Assembly (NCBI RefSeq): GCF_023898315.1
Contig: NC_064614.1
Coordinates: 497,504,109-497,568,108, forward strand
DNA length: 64,000 bases
DNA from: Schistocerca nitens
Lineage: Eukaryota > Arthropoda > Insecta > Orthoptera > Acrididae
Reading direction: 5' to 3'
Below are positions 1 to 9,791 of this stretch, one piece after another. The stretch's first letter is position 1; each line of letters starts with the position of its first letter. Position numbers and translations under genes: made by a program. Under the pieces are notes generated by a model. The model searched no databases. It saw nothing but the letters and a program-made list of their open reading frames with translations, and was not told the origin of the DNA.

Positions 1-180
1 ACAAAAGTTTCAGTCCTATTCAAAAGTGTCATCTGCAGCCCTACACCCAGATTTAACCCTGTTGCACTTGTCAAAGGCCTACTCTCCGACTGCTGATCTC
101 TGCAATAGAAACACTTTGTTGCCACCAATCCCTCCAACTAAAGTTAACCTAATCCCAACACTGAACCCTGCCTATCCCAG

Positions 181-1592
181 TTGATACCAGCATCCAACTG
201 TGATAACCTCTCCCTCCCACCTAACCACCCTGTCCATTTTTCAGCATTTCCTTACCCCCAACTTGGCCTCCCGTCCTTGCCCAAGTCCCTTCCTAAGAAC
301 AGCAACCTTTCAGCAGAACAAAGGACAGCCATATACAGCCTCAAAACAGATCCTCACCTAATCATCATACCTGCAGGGAAAGGTTTCACCTCTGTTGTTA
401 TGGCTCACAAAGACTACCTGGCAGAAAGTCTTTGCCAATTGTCTGACTACTCCATCTATAAACTCTGTCAGAGTGATCCCATCCCAGAAGTCCAACACAT
501 CCTCCAATCCATGCTCATAGCCATAGCCCCTTCTGAGAACCTCTTCCCTGAATCCACTTCCCTCCTCTTCCCCATGACACCCTGCACACCCACCTTCTAC
601 ATACTACTCAAAACAAAATCCACAAACCCAATGATCCTGAATACCCTATTGTAGCTGGTTATTGTGCCCTCAGCCTTCATTGACCAACACCTCCAACCTA
701 TTTCCAGAACCATTCTCTCATGTCAGAGATATCAAACTCTTCCTTCACTGACTTTCCACCACCACCATTACCACCACCACCACGACTACTACAAGTCATT
801 GGTGACACCATTTCCCTCTACACCAGCTCCCTCATGCCCATTGTCTTGCCACTATTGAACATTGCCTGTCCCAATGTCCTTCAGACTCCAGACCGCTACC
901 GCGTTCCTGATACACCGTACTAACTTTATCATAATACACAACTGCTCTCCTTTGAAGGGAAGATATACAAATAAAATTGTGGCACAGCCGTGGGCACTCA
1001 CATGGCACACTCGTATGCCAACCTATTTATGGGCCATCTAGAGGATGGCCTTCTAAAACCCCAAATCCCTCGTCTGGTTCTGCTCCTTTGACAATATTTT
1101 CATGTTATGGATTCAGGGCCAAGACACTGTATCCTCAGTCATTTACCGCAATACCTCCTCTCCCATCCATGTCACCTGGTACTCTTCAACCTGGTGTGCC
1201 GCCTTCTTGGACATTGAACACCTCCTCCCTGATGGCTCCAACTGTACCTCAGTCCACATTAAACCCACCAACCACTCCTGCATTTGACTGCTGCCATCCC
1301 TTCCACAGCAAAAATAAATGCCTCCCATACAACCCGGCCACCTGGGGAGAGTTTTTCTGCAGTGACAAGAACTCCCTTGCCCAATATACTTGAAGGTCTC
1401 ACAAAGCCCTTTGCGGACAGGCACTATCTCCCAGACCTAGTCCTCAAACAGATTTCCTGTGCCATATCTCCACACACACCCCCAATCCTCCCACCACCCA
1501 AGAAAGAACAGCTACAAAGAAATACACCTTATGTCACCCAATACCTTCCTGGACTGGAACAACTGAATCACATCCTTTGTCTTGGGGTTTGA
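181..1592 (+). pseudogene. PLE-1 reverse transcriptase remnant
   Basis: The open stretch 181-654 encodes the finger region of a Penelope RT. It contains LSAEQRTAIYSLKTDPHLII followed by a GKGFTSVVMAHKDYL segment, which matches the PLE pattern of a lysine/aspartate-rich 'ADKG..VVM' block. A later segment, FLDIEHLLPDGSNCTSVH with KPT after it (about 1210-1270, another frame), fits the PLE post-catalytic 'FLD...KPT' block. TPYVTQYLPGLEQLNHIL (about 1530-1580) fits the region before the endonuclease linker. No catalytic YADD box could be recognised between 860 and 1200. The enzyme is not functional as it stands. Family assignment is confident; exact boundaries are not. Confidence 0.7.
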
Positions 1593-1727
1593 TTTTCTGT
1601 CATTGTGACCTGAAATAAGAGACATTCTACCCTAGATCCTTCCCACCCCTCCTAAAATGGTGTTCTGCCACCCACCCAACCTCCCCAACACATTAGTCCA
1701 TTCCTGTGCCATTCCAAATCCCAGCTC

Positions 1728-2010
1728 TTGCTGCAGGGATCATATCACTGTGGAAGACCCAGGTGCAAGACATACCCAATTCATTCATCCCCTTCCCATT
1801 CCAGTCCTGTCACAGGCCTATCCTACCCCATCAGAGCCCAGGCCACCTGTGAAAGTAGCCATGTCATATATGAGCTCTGTTGCAATCATTGCACAGCTTT
1901 TTGTATTGGTATGACCATCAACCACAAGAATGAATGGCCACCGCAAAACTGTGAGCAAGCAAAGTGCACCATCCTGTGGCACAACATGCAGTGAAACATA
2001 ATACACTTGA
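1728..2010 (+). pseudogene. PLE-1 GIY-YIG endonuclease remnant
   Basis: An 88-residue open frame begins with CGRPRCKTYPIHSS, a Cys-rich segment that precedes the endonuclease in many PLEs. It continues with SSHVIYELCCNHCTAFCIGM, which aligns with the GIY-YIG core (V-Y-x-x-x-C-x-x-C-x-x-x-Y-I/V-G-x-T). In the family this nuclease nicks target DNA for target-primed insertion. The first tyrosine position is kept (VIYEL), while the second YIG-like position reads CIG, so the site looks eroded. The segment lies just downstream of the RT remnant, as expected for one polyprotein. Confidence 0.7.
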
Positions 2011-2615
2011 TTTTAATAGCTGCTCCACTCCACCATTAGTTTTTCTGAACCGCATAGGTGGGAGTTATCCATACAAAACATTCTCCACTCCCGAAATTAT
2101 CCCATCCTCAACCTACGATAACCTATTGTCCTCACACCCTCTACCCAGCAGTTGCCGTCCCCTCTCTCCTATAACCTCCTTCCAGTTCATGCTCTCTCAC
2201 CCGCATTGTGTTACCTCTCTGCCATCTCACACGCCAGTCTTACCCCCTCTCCTTTTCTGCTCCCCATTCCCCCCTGTAGTTTGTGCGCACCCTTTGAGAC
2301 AACTCTCTTCTTTCCCCCCACCCATACTGTGCTATCCGTCCCCCTTCGTTTCCCCACTCCCGATTGCTGCTTTAGTTCAGCACAACAGTTTCAGTCTGGC
2401 TAGAGTGGAGATAGGGGTCATGTGTGTGTGTGGGGGGGGGGGGAGGGGTGCTTGTGTATGGTTTCCTTTCTTTCCATAAGAAGACTTTGGCCAAAAGCTC
2501 AGTGTGGATCAGTCCTTTTGTTATGCCAGTTTGCAAATCAGTGTGTAATCTTTGCGGAGAGTAGTGATCTATCCTTTTCGTAATTGTTGATATTCCAGTG
2601 TGGATTTTTCATTGC

Positions 2616-3086
2616 TTAAATGCAGTTTTGATTTCCCGAGGTTCACCAACATATAGAATGTGAACTGTAAGGTCTTGAATGAATTGTGTTAAAATGGAGA
2701 GTTGGGTTGCACTTACTGATCCACTTGTTACCAAAATGAGAAATGAGTGAAAATCCAGAACAGCATACAATTGTATTTATACAGAGGCAGGTCATTACAG
2801 AAGTTTTGTATTGGATAAAACAGAGGAAAGCACAATCTGAAGTTTTAATATGACCAAAAGATATTTTTATGTGACCACCTTTACTCAGTCTTGTTAAGAA
2901 CATGTTCCTTTCTCTAGACACAAACCCAGGTGAAAAAGGAGGAAGACTATGTGGTCAATGGTGCAGGAAAAAATATTGAATGGGATTGTGGGAGACTGAA
3001 AAAGGAGAATGAGGTGTGCTAAGTCATTTAACTGTAAAATTTCAAATTATATCACAAGCAGTGATGTTGTGGTTTCTTTGTTTCAG
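2616..3086 (+). other. Intronic or upstream sequence of POLR2M; nothing recognised
   Basis: AT-rich unique-looking sequence between the PLE-1 tail and the first visible POLR2M exon. It ends in a pyrimidine-rich acceptor (TTTGTTTCAG, 3077-3086). No convincing coding exon for the missing N-terminal part of POLR2M was found here, so that exon is probably left of the window. Confidence 0.5.
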
Positions 3087-3335
3087 GCCTTTCCTTAGCA
3101 AGTTACCCGATAAAGGCGAAAAAATACAAAAATTTTTAAGTGCTTTGAAAGAAGAGCAAGCAAACAGGAATGAAGTTGAAGAAGTTACCAGTATTCTTGC
3201 TGACATGAAAATTGGAAGTGATGATGTGGAATGGTCAGGCAGTCCCAGTTTAAATGTTAATGGTCAAAAGAAAGTAAGCCAAGATGAAACAAGAAGGAAG
3301 AATATTTCATCTTCAGAAGACTCTGAATTTCAAAG
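3087..3335 (+). CDS. POLR2M: POLR2M/GRINL1A (Gdown1) orthologue, internal exon
   Basis: Exon bounded by TTTGTTTCAG|G and AAAG|GTATGA. It carries a one-base leading part-codon, 82 whole codons and two bases that complete a codon in the next exon. The peptide starts PFLSKLPDKGEKIQKFLSAL, which matches the vertebrate GRINL1A segment around 'FICKLPDKGKKI'. A Glu-rich predicted helix follows, then a Ser-rich stretch. Known role: Gdown1 is a substoichiometric RNA polymerase II subunit that competes with TFIIF and makes transcription Mediator-dependent. The N-terminal segment before this motif must be encoded upstream. Phases of this exon and the next two agree, which supports a real spliced gene. 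Confidence 0.85.
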
Positions 3336-4392
3336 GTATGACTTGAGCTTTACTAACAATTTTGTAATTGAAATGTGTATCATCTTTACAGAATCACTTT
3401 CGAGGTTTGTGGTAGAAAATTTAATGAAATTGTTATACTTTTTGGTAGAATGTTGTATGAAGTTGTAATTTGAGACTGAACACATTTTTCCTTAATTTGC
3501 TTCCAGAACTTTGTTAAATTATTTGTCATTCTTTAGTTTTTTTGTGTTTTAAGAATAACAGGGAACGGTACACATACATGAATATGAAATACCAAGCTTG
3601 TGACACATATGTCATTTCTTCAATGAAACAACTGATAAATAAAAGAATAAAACTGGGCAATGTATTGAAAGCTCCTGTAAATTAAATATGAAGGAATAAG
3701 CTGCCTAATAAGGAGAGAATACAATGGTTTTATGACACAGTCAATGTGTGCAGTTTCATTTCATCTCCTTTGGGTGTTTCACTTTTTTTTTTTTTTTTTG
3801 AATCAGGCATTGTAGCCCTATAACTAAATTGTAACACTGTGAGATGCAAAGAGTGTAAGGCATTCCAAAGAAAGTAGTTTCCAGTATTATGAACCTAAAT
3901 AGAAGCTTCAAAAACTTACCTCTTTGTGGAACTTGATATATTTAAATGTTGATAATCACACAGTTGATTTAATGTTTGGTGAGTGTACTCTTCATATCTA
4001 TATTTTTCAGGCGGGAAAAAGAATTATACTCAGTGGAATTGCTCTCAGTGGATGTTTATATAATATTATGAAAAGGATAGATTGCTACCCACCATGTAGT
4101 GGAGATACTGAGTCGCAGATAGACATACTGTTATCATTATTTCATCCTTGATTTTCCATTGTTGTATATATTTTTTTATTTTAATTTTGACATTTCTGTG
4201 AATCTTGTACAAATTTTGCTGTGTACCTCTAGATTGTTTTCCAAGTTTGTACAATAGTTGGCTTTACCAAGTTATGTGAGAGATGTTTCTGGATTGACTC
4301 TCAAAGTGGCATTTCTTGAACTTCTTGTTTTTGTAGTATCCTTATGATATATGATTTCTTTTTGATCCTTATAAATAAATTACATCTTCCAG
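3336..4392 (+). other. POLR2M intron (1.06 kb)
   Basis: Starts GTATGA and ends TTCCAG. It contains a T-run at 3782-3800 and a short PLE-tail-like fragment at 4073-4171, with no other coding potential recognised. The 3336-3468 read-through of the exon frame is intronic. Confidence 0.75.
4073..4171. repeat. Short fragment of a PLE 3' tail, partly inverted
   Basis: Bases 4073-4125 are an inverted copy of the tail motif found in Penelope-like elements of this genome (GGATAGATTGCTACCCACCA ... GAGTCGCAGATAG). Bases 4140-4171 read in the opposite sense (ATCCTTGATTTTCCATTGTTG). Two tail halves therefore appear joined head-on. It lies inside a POLR2M intron, and its length and divergence suggest an old relic. 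Confidence 0.5.
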
Positions 4393-4693
4393 CCAGGAAA
4401 AGCAAGAAAGAAATCTAACAGCTAACCAAGTTGCAAGAGAATTTGGAGAAGTACCCTATGTAAAAAGTGTCATACACAAGGTGGAAAAGCCTGATACAGA
4501 AAAACAAGAACGTTTCAAACCAAATATGTCAAAGAAATCTGCAGATAAGGAAGAGAAGCCCCAGATACAAAAAACTAGACCCCATTGGGAAGTCACTGCA
4601 GCCACACCTCCACCCCCAGTTTATAATGATGTTAAGGTGTTAACCCTAGAGGAATCACTTGCACTTCAGAAAGAACAGTTATTGAGATTAAAG
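4393..4693 (+). CDS. POLR2M: POLR2M/GRINL1A (Gdown1) orthologue, penultimate exon
   Basis: Exon bounded by CATCTTCCAG|C and TTAAAG|GTCAGT. It completes the split serine codon from the previous exon and ends on a codon boundary. The peptide is Lys/Glu-rich and disordered-looking for about 65 residues (NLTANQVAREFGEVPYVKSV ...). It ends with TPPPPVYNDVKVLTLEESLA followed by LQKEQLLRLK. The last part matches the conserved C-terminal 'LSIEESLALQKQQ' signature of vertebrate GRINL1A, the main reason for the assignment. Together with the first visible exon it gives about 183 residues. Confidence 0.88.
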
Positions 4694-5698
4694 GTCAGTA
4701 TGACTTGCTTATTTACTAAATATTAAACATCATGTCTTGTAAGAAAATTTTATATAGAAGTAGAACAGTTTGTAGAGAATATTAATTGTAGAAATTATAT
4801 GGCTAATCTATTCAAAATTGGGACAGAACAGAGTTGTGTGCCTACCATTGTCATGCCTCTTAATTTGGATTAACTGAACATACTGATACCGGATGTCAGC
4901 TTCGTCATGTGAAATAATGCTGTTGTGGCATGTGACGTCTTACATTCACAAACACAGAGAGAACAAAACACATATAAACTTTTTTGTGTCTATATTTTTT
5001 CTGGAATGTAGGTTGTGGCGTCAGACTGATCTGTAGTGTAACCCGAAGTGTAGCTTGCACTGCAAGATGACAATTTGATTATTAATCTGCATAACCAATG
5101 TATGTGAATACGAAACCTTAGTTGTTGTGACATAGCTTGATTCCTAGGTTAGGCTGAAAGGTTACAGGTTGCTTGTGAGTTTGTGAAGAAGAAGTGAAGG
5201 CTACAGTTAATCCACTAATTCCAAATGCTATAAACGTGGACCAATGTGAAAACGTACAATGAGGACCACTGACTTGCATCCTCATGTTAATCTTGTGGAA
5301 GCTTAACAATGAATTAGTTGCTGACAGTTTAGTATATCGTATTCATGCTGATTACCCATTGATATTACAAGATAATGTTCATACCCCTTACATGGAAACT
5401 TCTCATACACGAGATCTGAAGTCAGTTTCTTAAGTTGGACTTTTTTTTGGAAATACTTGTCTGACAGATCCCGTAATCTCAAATTTCTTTTTTCTCTTAG
5501 AATTCAGTATTAATTTTTAAAATGAATCATCTCACTATGTTGGATCTAAACCTTACTTCCGAGAACACTTTTTGGTAAATCATTCATTTTGTAGCCACTA
5601 CCAGAATGAAACAAACTGCCCTTGCTGCTGCAACAATCTGGATATATGTGCAGAGTTAGGATGAGACCCTATTCCACAATCGACAACAGGGCAATCAG
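4694..5698 (+). other. POLR2M last intron, left part; nothing recognised
   Basis: First kilobase of the 7.8-kb last intron. AT-rich, without recognisable coding sequence or repeat ends. The short open frames here have no family resemblance I can name. Confidence 0.6.
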
Positions 5699-5815
5699 GT
5701 TTTTGTAATTTTTTCATTCGTATGGTATTTGAAGTTCAAAACTCAAATAAGTCACCAAAAGCATTTCGATGTGACTCTCAAAAATTGACAAGAAAACCAA
5801 CTTTGCTTTATGAGT
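5699..5815. repeat. Left arm of an inverted repeat flanking the PLE-2 cluster
   Basis: The reverse complement of this block matches 8791-8900 along its whole length, with shared stretches such as TTTGAGTTTTGAACTT and AAAAAATTACAAAAA. By eye the identity is about three quarters to four fifths with small gaps. The arms point towards each other across the inverted Penelope terminal repeats. They may be ends of an older mobile element or two opposed copies of a dispersed repeat. Confidence 0.6.
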
Positions 5816-6017
5816 TTTTCCATGAAGCATAAAGTACACAAAAATGGGTCAGGAGGGGATGGGGCAGTTTTAGTACTCAAGGCGTAATCACTGGTTTAAG
5901 CTTTGATTCAGTCACTATTTTTTCTCGTTTGGTTCCATTCATATCAAATACCTACGTCATTCAAATATAAAATTCATCATTTACATTCTAATTAATACAT
6001 CATTTTTACCTTTTTAT

Positions 6018-6252
6018 CTAAAAACAAAGATGATGTGACTTACCAAATGAAAGTGCTGGCAGGTCGACAGACACACAAACAAACACAAACATACACACAA
6101 AATTCAAGCTTTCGCAACAAACTGTTGCCTCATCAGGAAAGAGGGAAGGAGAGGGAAAGACGAAAGGATGTGGGTTTTAAGGGAGAGGGTAAGGAGTCAT
6201 TCCAATCCCGGGAGCGGAAAGACTTACCTTAGGGGGAAAAAAGGACGGGTAT

Positions 6253-6302
<50 letters not shown>

Positions 6303-6337
6303 CCATCCACACATATACAGACACAAGCAGACATATT
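6018..6337 (-). repeat. PLE-2 pLTR, inverted copy A
   Basis: Inverted copy of the terminal unit. It starts at ATCTAAAAACAAAGATGATG and contains, inverted, the hammerhead-like core (6110-6136). It carries a (CA)n run at 6258-6298 that is longer than in the other copies. It meets copy B tail to tail at about 6338, making a roughly 640-bp near-perfect palindrome. Confidence 0.8.
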
Positions 6338-6672
6338 GGTCTTTAAATATGTCTGCTTGTGTCTGTATATGTGTGGATGGATATGTGTGTGTGTGTGCGA
6401 GTGTATACCCGTCCTTCTTTCCCCCTAAGGTAAGTCTTTCCGCTCCCGGGATTGGAATGACTCCTTACCCTCTCCCTTAAAACCCACATCCTTTCGTCTT
6501 TCCCTCTCCTTCCCTCTTTCCTGATGAGGCAACAGTTTGTTGCGAAAGCTTGAAATTTGTGTGTATGTTTGTGTTTGTTTGTGTGTCTGTCGACCTGCCA
6601 GCACTTTCATTTGGTAAGTCACATCATCTTTGTTTTTAGATATATTTTTCCTACGTGGAATGTTTCCCTCTA
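6338..6672 (+). repeat. PLE-2 pLTR, direct copy B (upstream)
   Basis: Starts near TGGTCTTTAAATATGTCTGC and runs through the CTGATGA...GAAA core (6521-6547) to TACGTGGAATGTTTCCCT. It lies directly before the PLE body and matches copy C after it, so B and C act as the pseudo-LTR pair. Confidence 0.8.
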
Positions 6673-7336
6673 TTATAACCATATCATTAATTTGAACCCA
6701 ACAATTACGTTTGTTATTGTCGCTGTTGCATTTCGAAATCTTTCCTGTCGTCTTATTTTCTCTTTATTTTCTCTTTCCGTTTTTACCAGTAGTCTCACTT
6801 TGTATTCACCTTCCCCTTTTTAGCGTAATACAATTTTATCCCGCCTATATATACTCAATAAACGTAACCCACTTCCAAACCATAACCAAAAAATTTTTAT
6901 TTTCCGCTTTCAACACTACCGCTGCTATAAAATCCACCGTTTCTAGTTCAATAACAGCTGCTTTCACGTATTAAACAACCATTTCGACTAGTTCTAATAA
7001 CTTTCACTTTATTTCCACTTCCGTTTTTCACACATCACTGATCATTTTTAACCGCTCCCCACAGGTTTTAACGTCATTATTACTTTTGTTAGCCCCATTT
7101 TCGTAATCTTTCACCACAACACCACTCCTTTAATACATTTACACGTTTTTTCGAAATTTTCCCGAATTTCTCCGTCCTTTAACGTGTTTTAGTGGCAACA
7201 CATCCACCTAACCTTCATGCACATGGCTGTCTACCAACCCAAGTTCACCACAAGATCAACTTAACCAACACTTTTTCGCCTTTTTTCATACCAGATCTCC
7301 AGTTACTTTCTAGTTCACCCTTATCTCTCCCCATAT

Positions 7337-8020
7337 ATGTTTATCTTTCATTTTCATTTCAACCTCATGTTACACTTTCCACCTTCTAATACCATGTCAC
7401 CCTCACAACACCCCCACAACGACCCCATTAAGTTTTACTTACATTCCCTCCGCAAACATGCCTTCACCCTAGCCAGATTACGCTCGCATATTTTATTTTC
7501 TCAGGCTTGGCTGACATTTGGCATAACCCCCAAAGGCCTCACACTTAAAGTTCCCATCTCTGGCTGCAACCCTTCTTTCCATCAGTCCCTATACCAGTTC
7601 CAAACTGAACAATCCATTGCCCTCACCCACCTAATCCTTCACCTACACATCAACTCAGCCAATGAACACACCCGTCAACTCCTATCCTTAATAAAAGTCC
7701 TCAATCTTTCCTCTCCCACATCCACACCGGCTATTCAGAGCATCCTCCTACAGGCCAACCGCAAATTAGAACAGCATGCCACCCTTCACCTCAAAAAACT
7801 ATCCAATCTCCTGGTTTCCCACCTCCGGAAAGGCAACTCACTCACCCTTCACAACCTTTCCAGCAAACCTCAACCACCTCTCATTGCACACAAACCCAGT
7901 CTCTCCCATCTACTCAGTCTCCCACTTCCAGCTCCACTCCCTCCAAAACCTCAAAATTCCAATCAACACAATCTGGCACCACAACACCCTAATTCAGTAG
8001 TTAACCTTTCCTCCAAACCT
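7337..8020 (+). CDS. Open frame of PLE-2 body, PLE 5' protein region
   Basis: The frame is open from 7337 and continues without a stop into the downstream pLTR (to 8164). A likely start is the ATG at 7394 (MSPSQHPHNDPIKFYLHSLR). The product is Leu/His/Pro-rich and alpha-helical (ANRKLEQHATLHLKKLSNLL), followed by a Pro-rich segment, and ends near NLSSKPWSL. Inferred: this is the N-terminal part of a Penelope polyprotein, with the NLSSKP segment close to where the RT would begin. RT and endonuclease are absent because the body passes straight into the pLTR. I know of no enzymatic role for this region; a helical nucleic-acid-binding role is possible but unproven. Confidence 0.5.
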
Positions 8021-8021
8021 T

Positions 8022-8349
8022 GGTCTTTAAATATGTCTGCTTGTGTCTGTATATGTGTGGATGGATATGTGTGTGTGTGTGCGAGTGTATACCCGTCCTT
8101 TTTTCCCCCTAAGGTAAGTCTTTCCGCTCCCGGGATTGGAATGACTCCTTACCCTCTCCCTTAAAACCCACATCCTTTCGTCTTTCCCTCTCCTTCCCTC
8201 TTTCCTGATGAGGCAACAGTTTGTTGCGAAAGCTTGAATTTTGTGTGTATGTTTGTGTTTGTTTGTGTGTCTGTCGATCTGCCAGCACTTTCATTTGGTA
8301 AGTCACATCATCTCTGTTTTTAGATATATTTTTCCCACGTGGAATGTTT

Positions 8350-8352
<3 letters not shown>
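8022..8352 (+). repeat. PLE-2 pLTR, direct copy C (downstream)
   Basis: Near-identical to copy B over its length. It contains CTGATGA at 8205-8211 and GAAA at 8228-8231 and ends ACGTGGAATGTTTCCC immediately before the TA run. Confidence 0.85.

Positions 8353-8422
<70 letters not shown>
8353..8422. repeat. (TA)n microsatellite, about 35 units
   Basis: An uninterrupted alternating TA tract lies exactly between two tail-to-tail Penelope terminal repeats. The flanks are mirror images (GGAATGTTTCCC on the left, GGGAAACATTCC-like on the right), so the whole joint can form a cruciform. Confidence 0.95.
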
Positions 8423-8424
<2 letters not shown>

Positions 8425-8787
8425 AAACATTCCACGTGGGAAAAATATATCTAAAAACAGAGATGATGTGACTTACCAAACGAAAGCGCTGGCACGTCGA
8501 TAGACACACAAACAAACACAAACATACACACAAAATTCAAGCTTTCGCAACAAACTGTTGCCTCATCAGGAAAGAGGGAAGGAGAGGGAAAGACGAAAGG
8601 ATGTGGGTTTTAAGGGAGAAGGTAAGGAGTCATTCCAATCCCGGGAGCGGAAAGACTTACCTTAGGGGGAAAAAAGGATGGGTATACACTCGCACACACA
8701 CACATATCCATCCACACATATACAGACACAAGCAGACATCTCACAAGCAGACATATTTAAAGACAAAGAGTTTGGGCAGAGATCTCA
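8423..8787 (-). repeat. PLE-2 pLTR, inverted copy D
   Basis: Inverted copy of the terminal unit, with the core motif inverted at 8542-8569. Its inner end carries extra PLE sequence (AGAGTTTGGGCAGAGATCTC, about 8768-8787). That block also appears at 46263-46282 in the other PLE pair, so it belongs to the element rather than to the host. Confidence 0.8.
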
Positions 8788-8790
8788 ACT

Positions 8791-8900
8791 TCAAAGTTGA
8801 TTTTCTCATAATTATTTGAGAGTTGCATTGAACTGCTTTTGGATATCGATATTTGAGTTTTGAACTTGGTGTTCCATAGATGGAAAAAATTACAAAAATC
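8791..8900. repeat. Right arm of the inverted repeat flanking the PLE-2 cluster
   Basis: Partner of 5699-5815 in opposite orientation. It begins three bases after the end of pLTR copy D. Confidence 0.6.
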
Positions 8901-9600
8901 TAGTTGCTGTGTTGTGTTCTTGTTAGCAACTCAGTAGTCTGGATCTTCATCCATTTGTGTGGCTAAATGTCCTGTCCCACTTCAACTTCATTTTCAATAC
9001 ATTAATAATTATTTCTTCCACTCCAGTATATTCCTTGTTCCATTTATTTGCTTTCATGACTCTCCTGGTGATTCCTAACAAAAATCTCTCCATGACTTGC
9101 TGGACAATCCCCAGGTTTTGATCAAAATCCACATTAAAACACCATGGATTATTACTATTAAACACAGACTGTTACAGATATATTGGAATCTTTTTTTATT
9201 ATTGGTTAAATTTTTAGTTCTGTTTGGTCCTTAACAAATTAATTTTCAATTTGTTTTGTTCTGGAAGAACAGATAACTCCCTCATACCAGAGTCTTTAAA
9301 GAATCGAACTTCCTTGTATGAAACTGCATCAAATGTCTGATTATTTTAGAAATGAGTTAATGTGCCAAATATTTCGTTAAGCATGTGGGGCTGTAAATGA
9401 GAAAAAGTTCAGGAAGGGTTTGAAATTACGTTTAAAGTTTGTTGCAAGTCACTAAGTGCTCTTATTATCGAATACTAGATGAGAATATTCTGTGTAATTC
9501 ATGCTCCATTTTAAGAAAAGCTGGTGTTTCATACATTTCAATGTTTATGACACCATATTTCCTGAACTATGCATAATGCAGTGATATAATTTAGTATGTA
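8901..9600 (+). other. POLR2M intron sequence; nothing recognised
   Basis: AT-rich sequence between the PLE-2 cluster and the next transposon. No coding or repeat signature was identified. It ends in the TA dinucleotide (9599-9600) that flanks the next transposon. Confidence 0.6.
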
Positions 9601-9791
9601 CGGGGTGTCCATAATTAAAGTTCCAATTTCAAAATGTTTTAGAGAGAGAATCACTGCACAGAATGGTATTAAATTTCAAGAACATGTTATTGGTGCAGGG
9701 TGCAAACATCTTGGGGAAAAAACAAAAAAAGTATTGACCAATAGACGGTGCTGTAAGCATCAGAATAAGCATACCAACAGATGCACAACAC

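Larger units (their letters stand above)
1..2615 (+). mobile_element. Penelope-like element (PLE-1), left end outside the window
   Basis: This is an old Penelope-like retroelement. Seen: pieces of a PLE reverse transcriptase in several + frames (181-1592), then a GIY-YIG-like segment (1728-2010), then a 3' tail at about 2480-2615. The tail holds the TTTGGCCAAAAGCTCAGTG block and the TAATTGTTGATATTCCA block. Known: PLEs carry RT plus a GIY-YIG endonuclease in this order. Inferred: the copy extends left of base 1, because PLE-like peptide is already present in the first 180 bases. It is well decayed, with the reading frame changing many times. It sits upstream of, or in an early intron of, the POLR2M gene. 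Confidence 0.8.
6018..8787 (+). mobile_element. Penelope-like element cluster (PLE-2) with four terminal-repeat units
   Basis: A 320-360 bp unit occurs four times: inverted at 6018-6337 and 8423-8787, direct at 6338-6672 and 8022-8352. The two direct copies flank a 1.35-kb body with one open frame (7337 onward). This fits the pseudo-LTR (pLTR) organisation known for Penelope-like elements, where partial tandem copies and an inverted extra copy are common. The body holds only the 5' part of a PLE; no RT or GIY-YIG is present, so this copy could not move by itself. The cluster lies inside the last intron of POLR2M. Units are very similar to one another, so it looks much younger than PLE-1. Confidence 0.75.

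Noticed and set aside
2152-2403. Pro/Ser/Leu-rich frames in the PLE-1 3' region
   Set aside because: Composition-driven frames in a C-rich untranslated tail, with no domain.
3924-4151. 75-codon open frame in the POLR2M intron
   Set aside because: Spans intronic sequence and a PLE-tail fragment; not conserved and out of the exon pattern.
6035-6428. Open frames over the PLE terminal repeats (also 8109-8306, 8601-8819, 46036-46251)
   Set aside because: The same non-coding repeat read in several copies and on both strands; includes (CA)n and Arg-rich low-complexity text.
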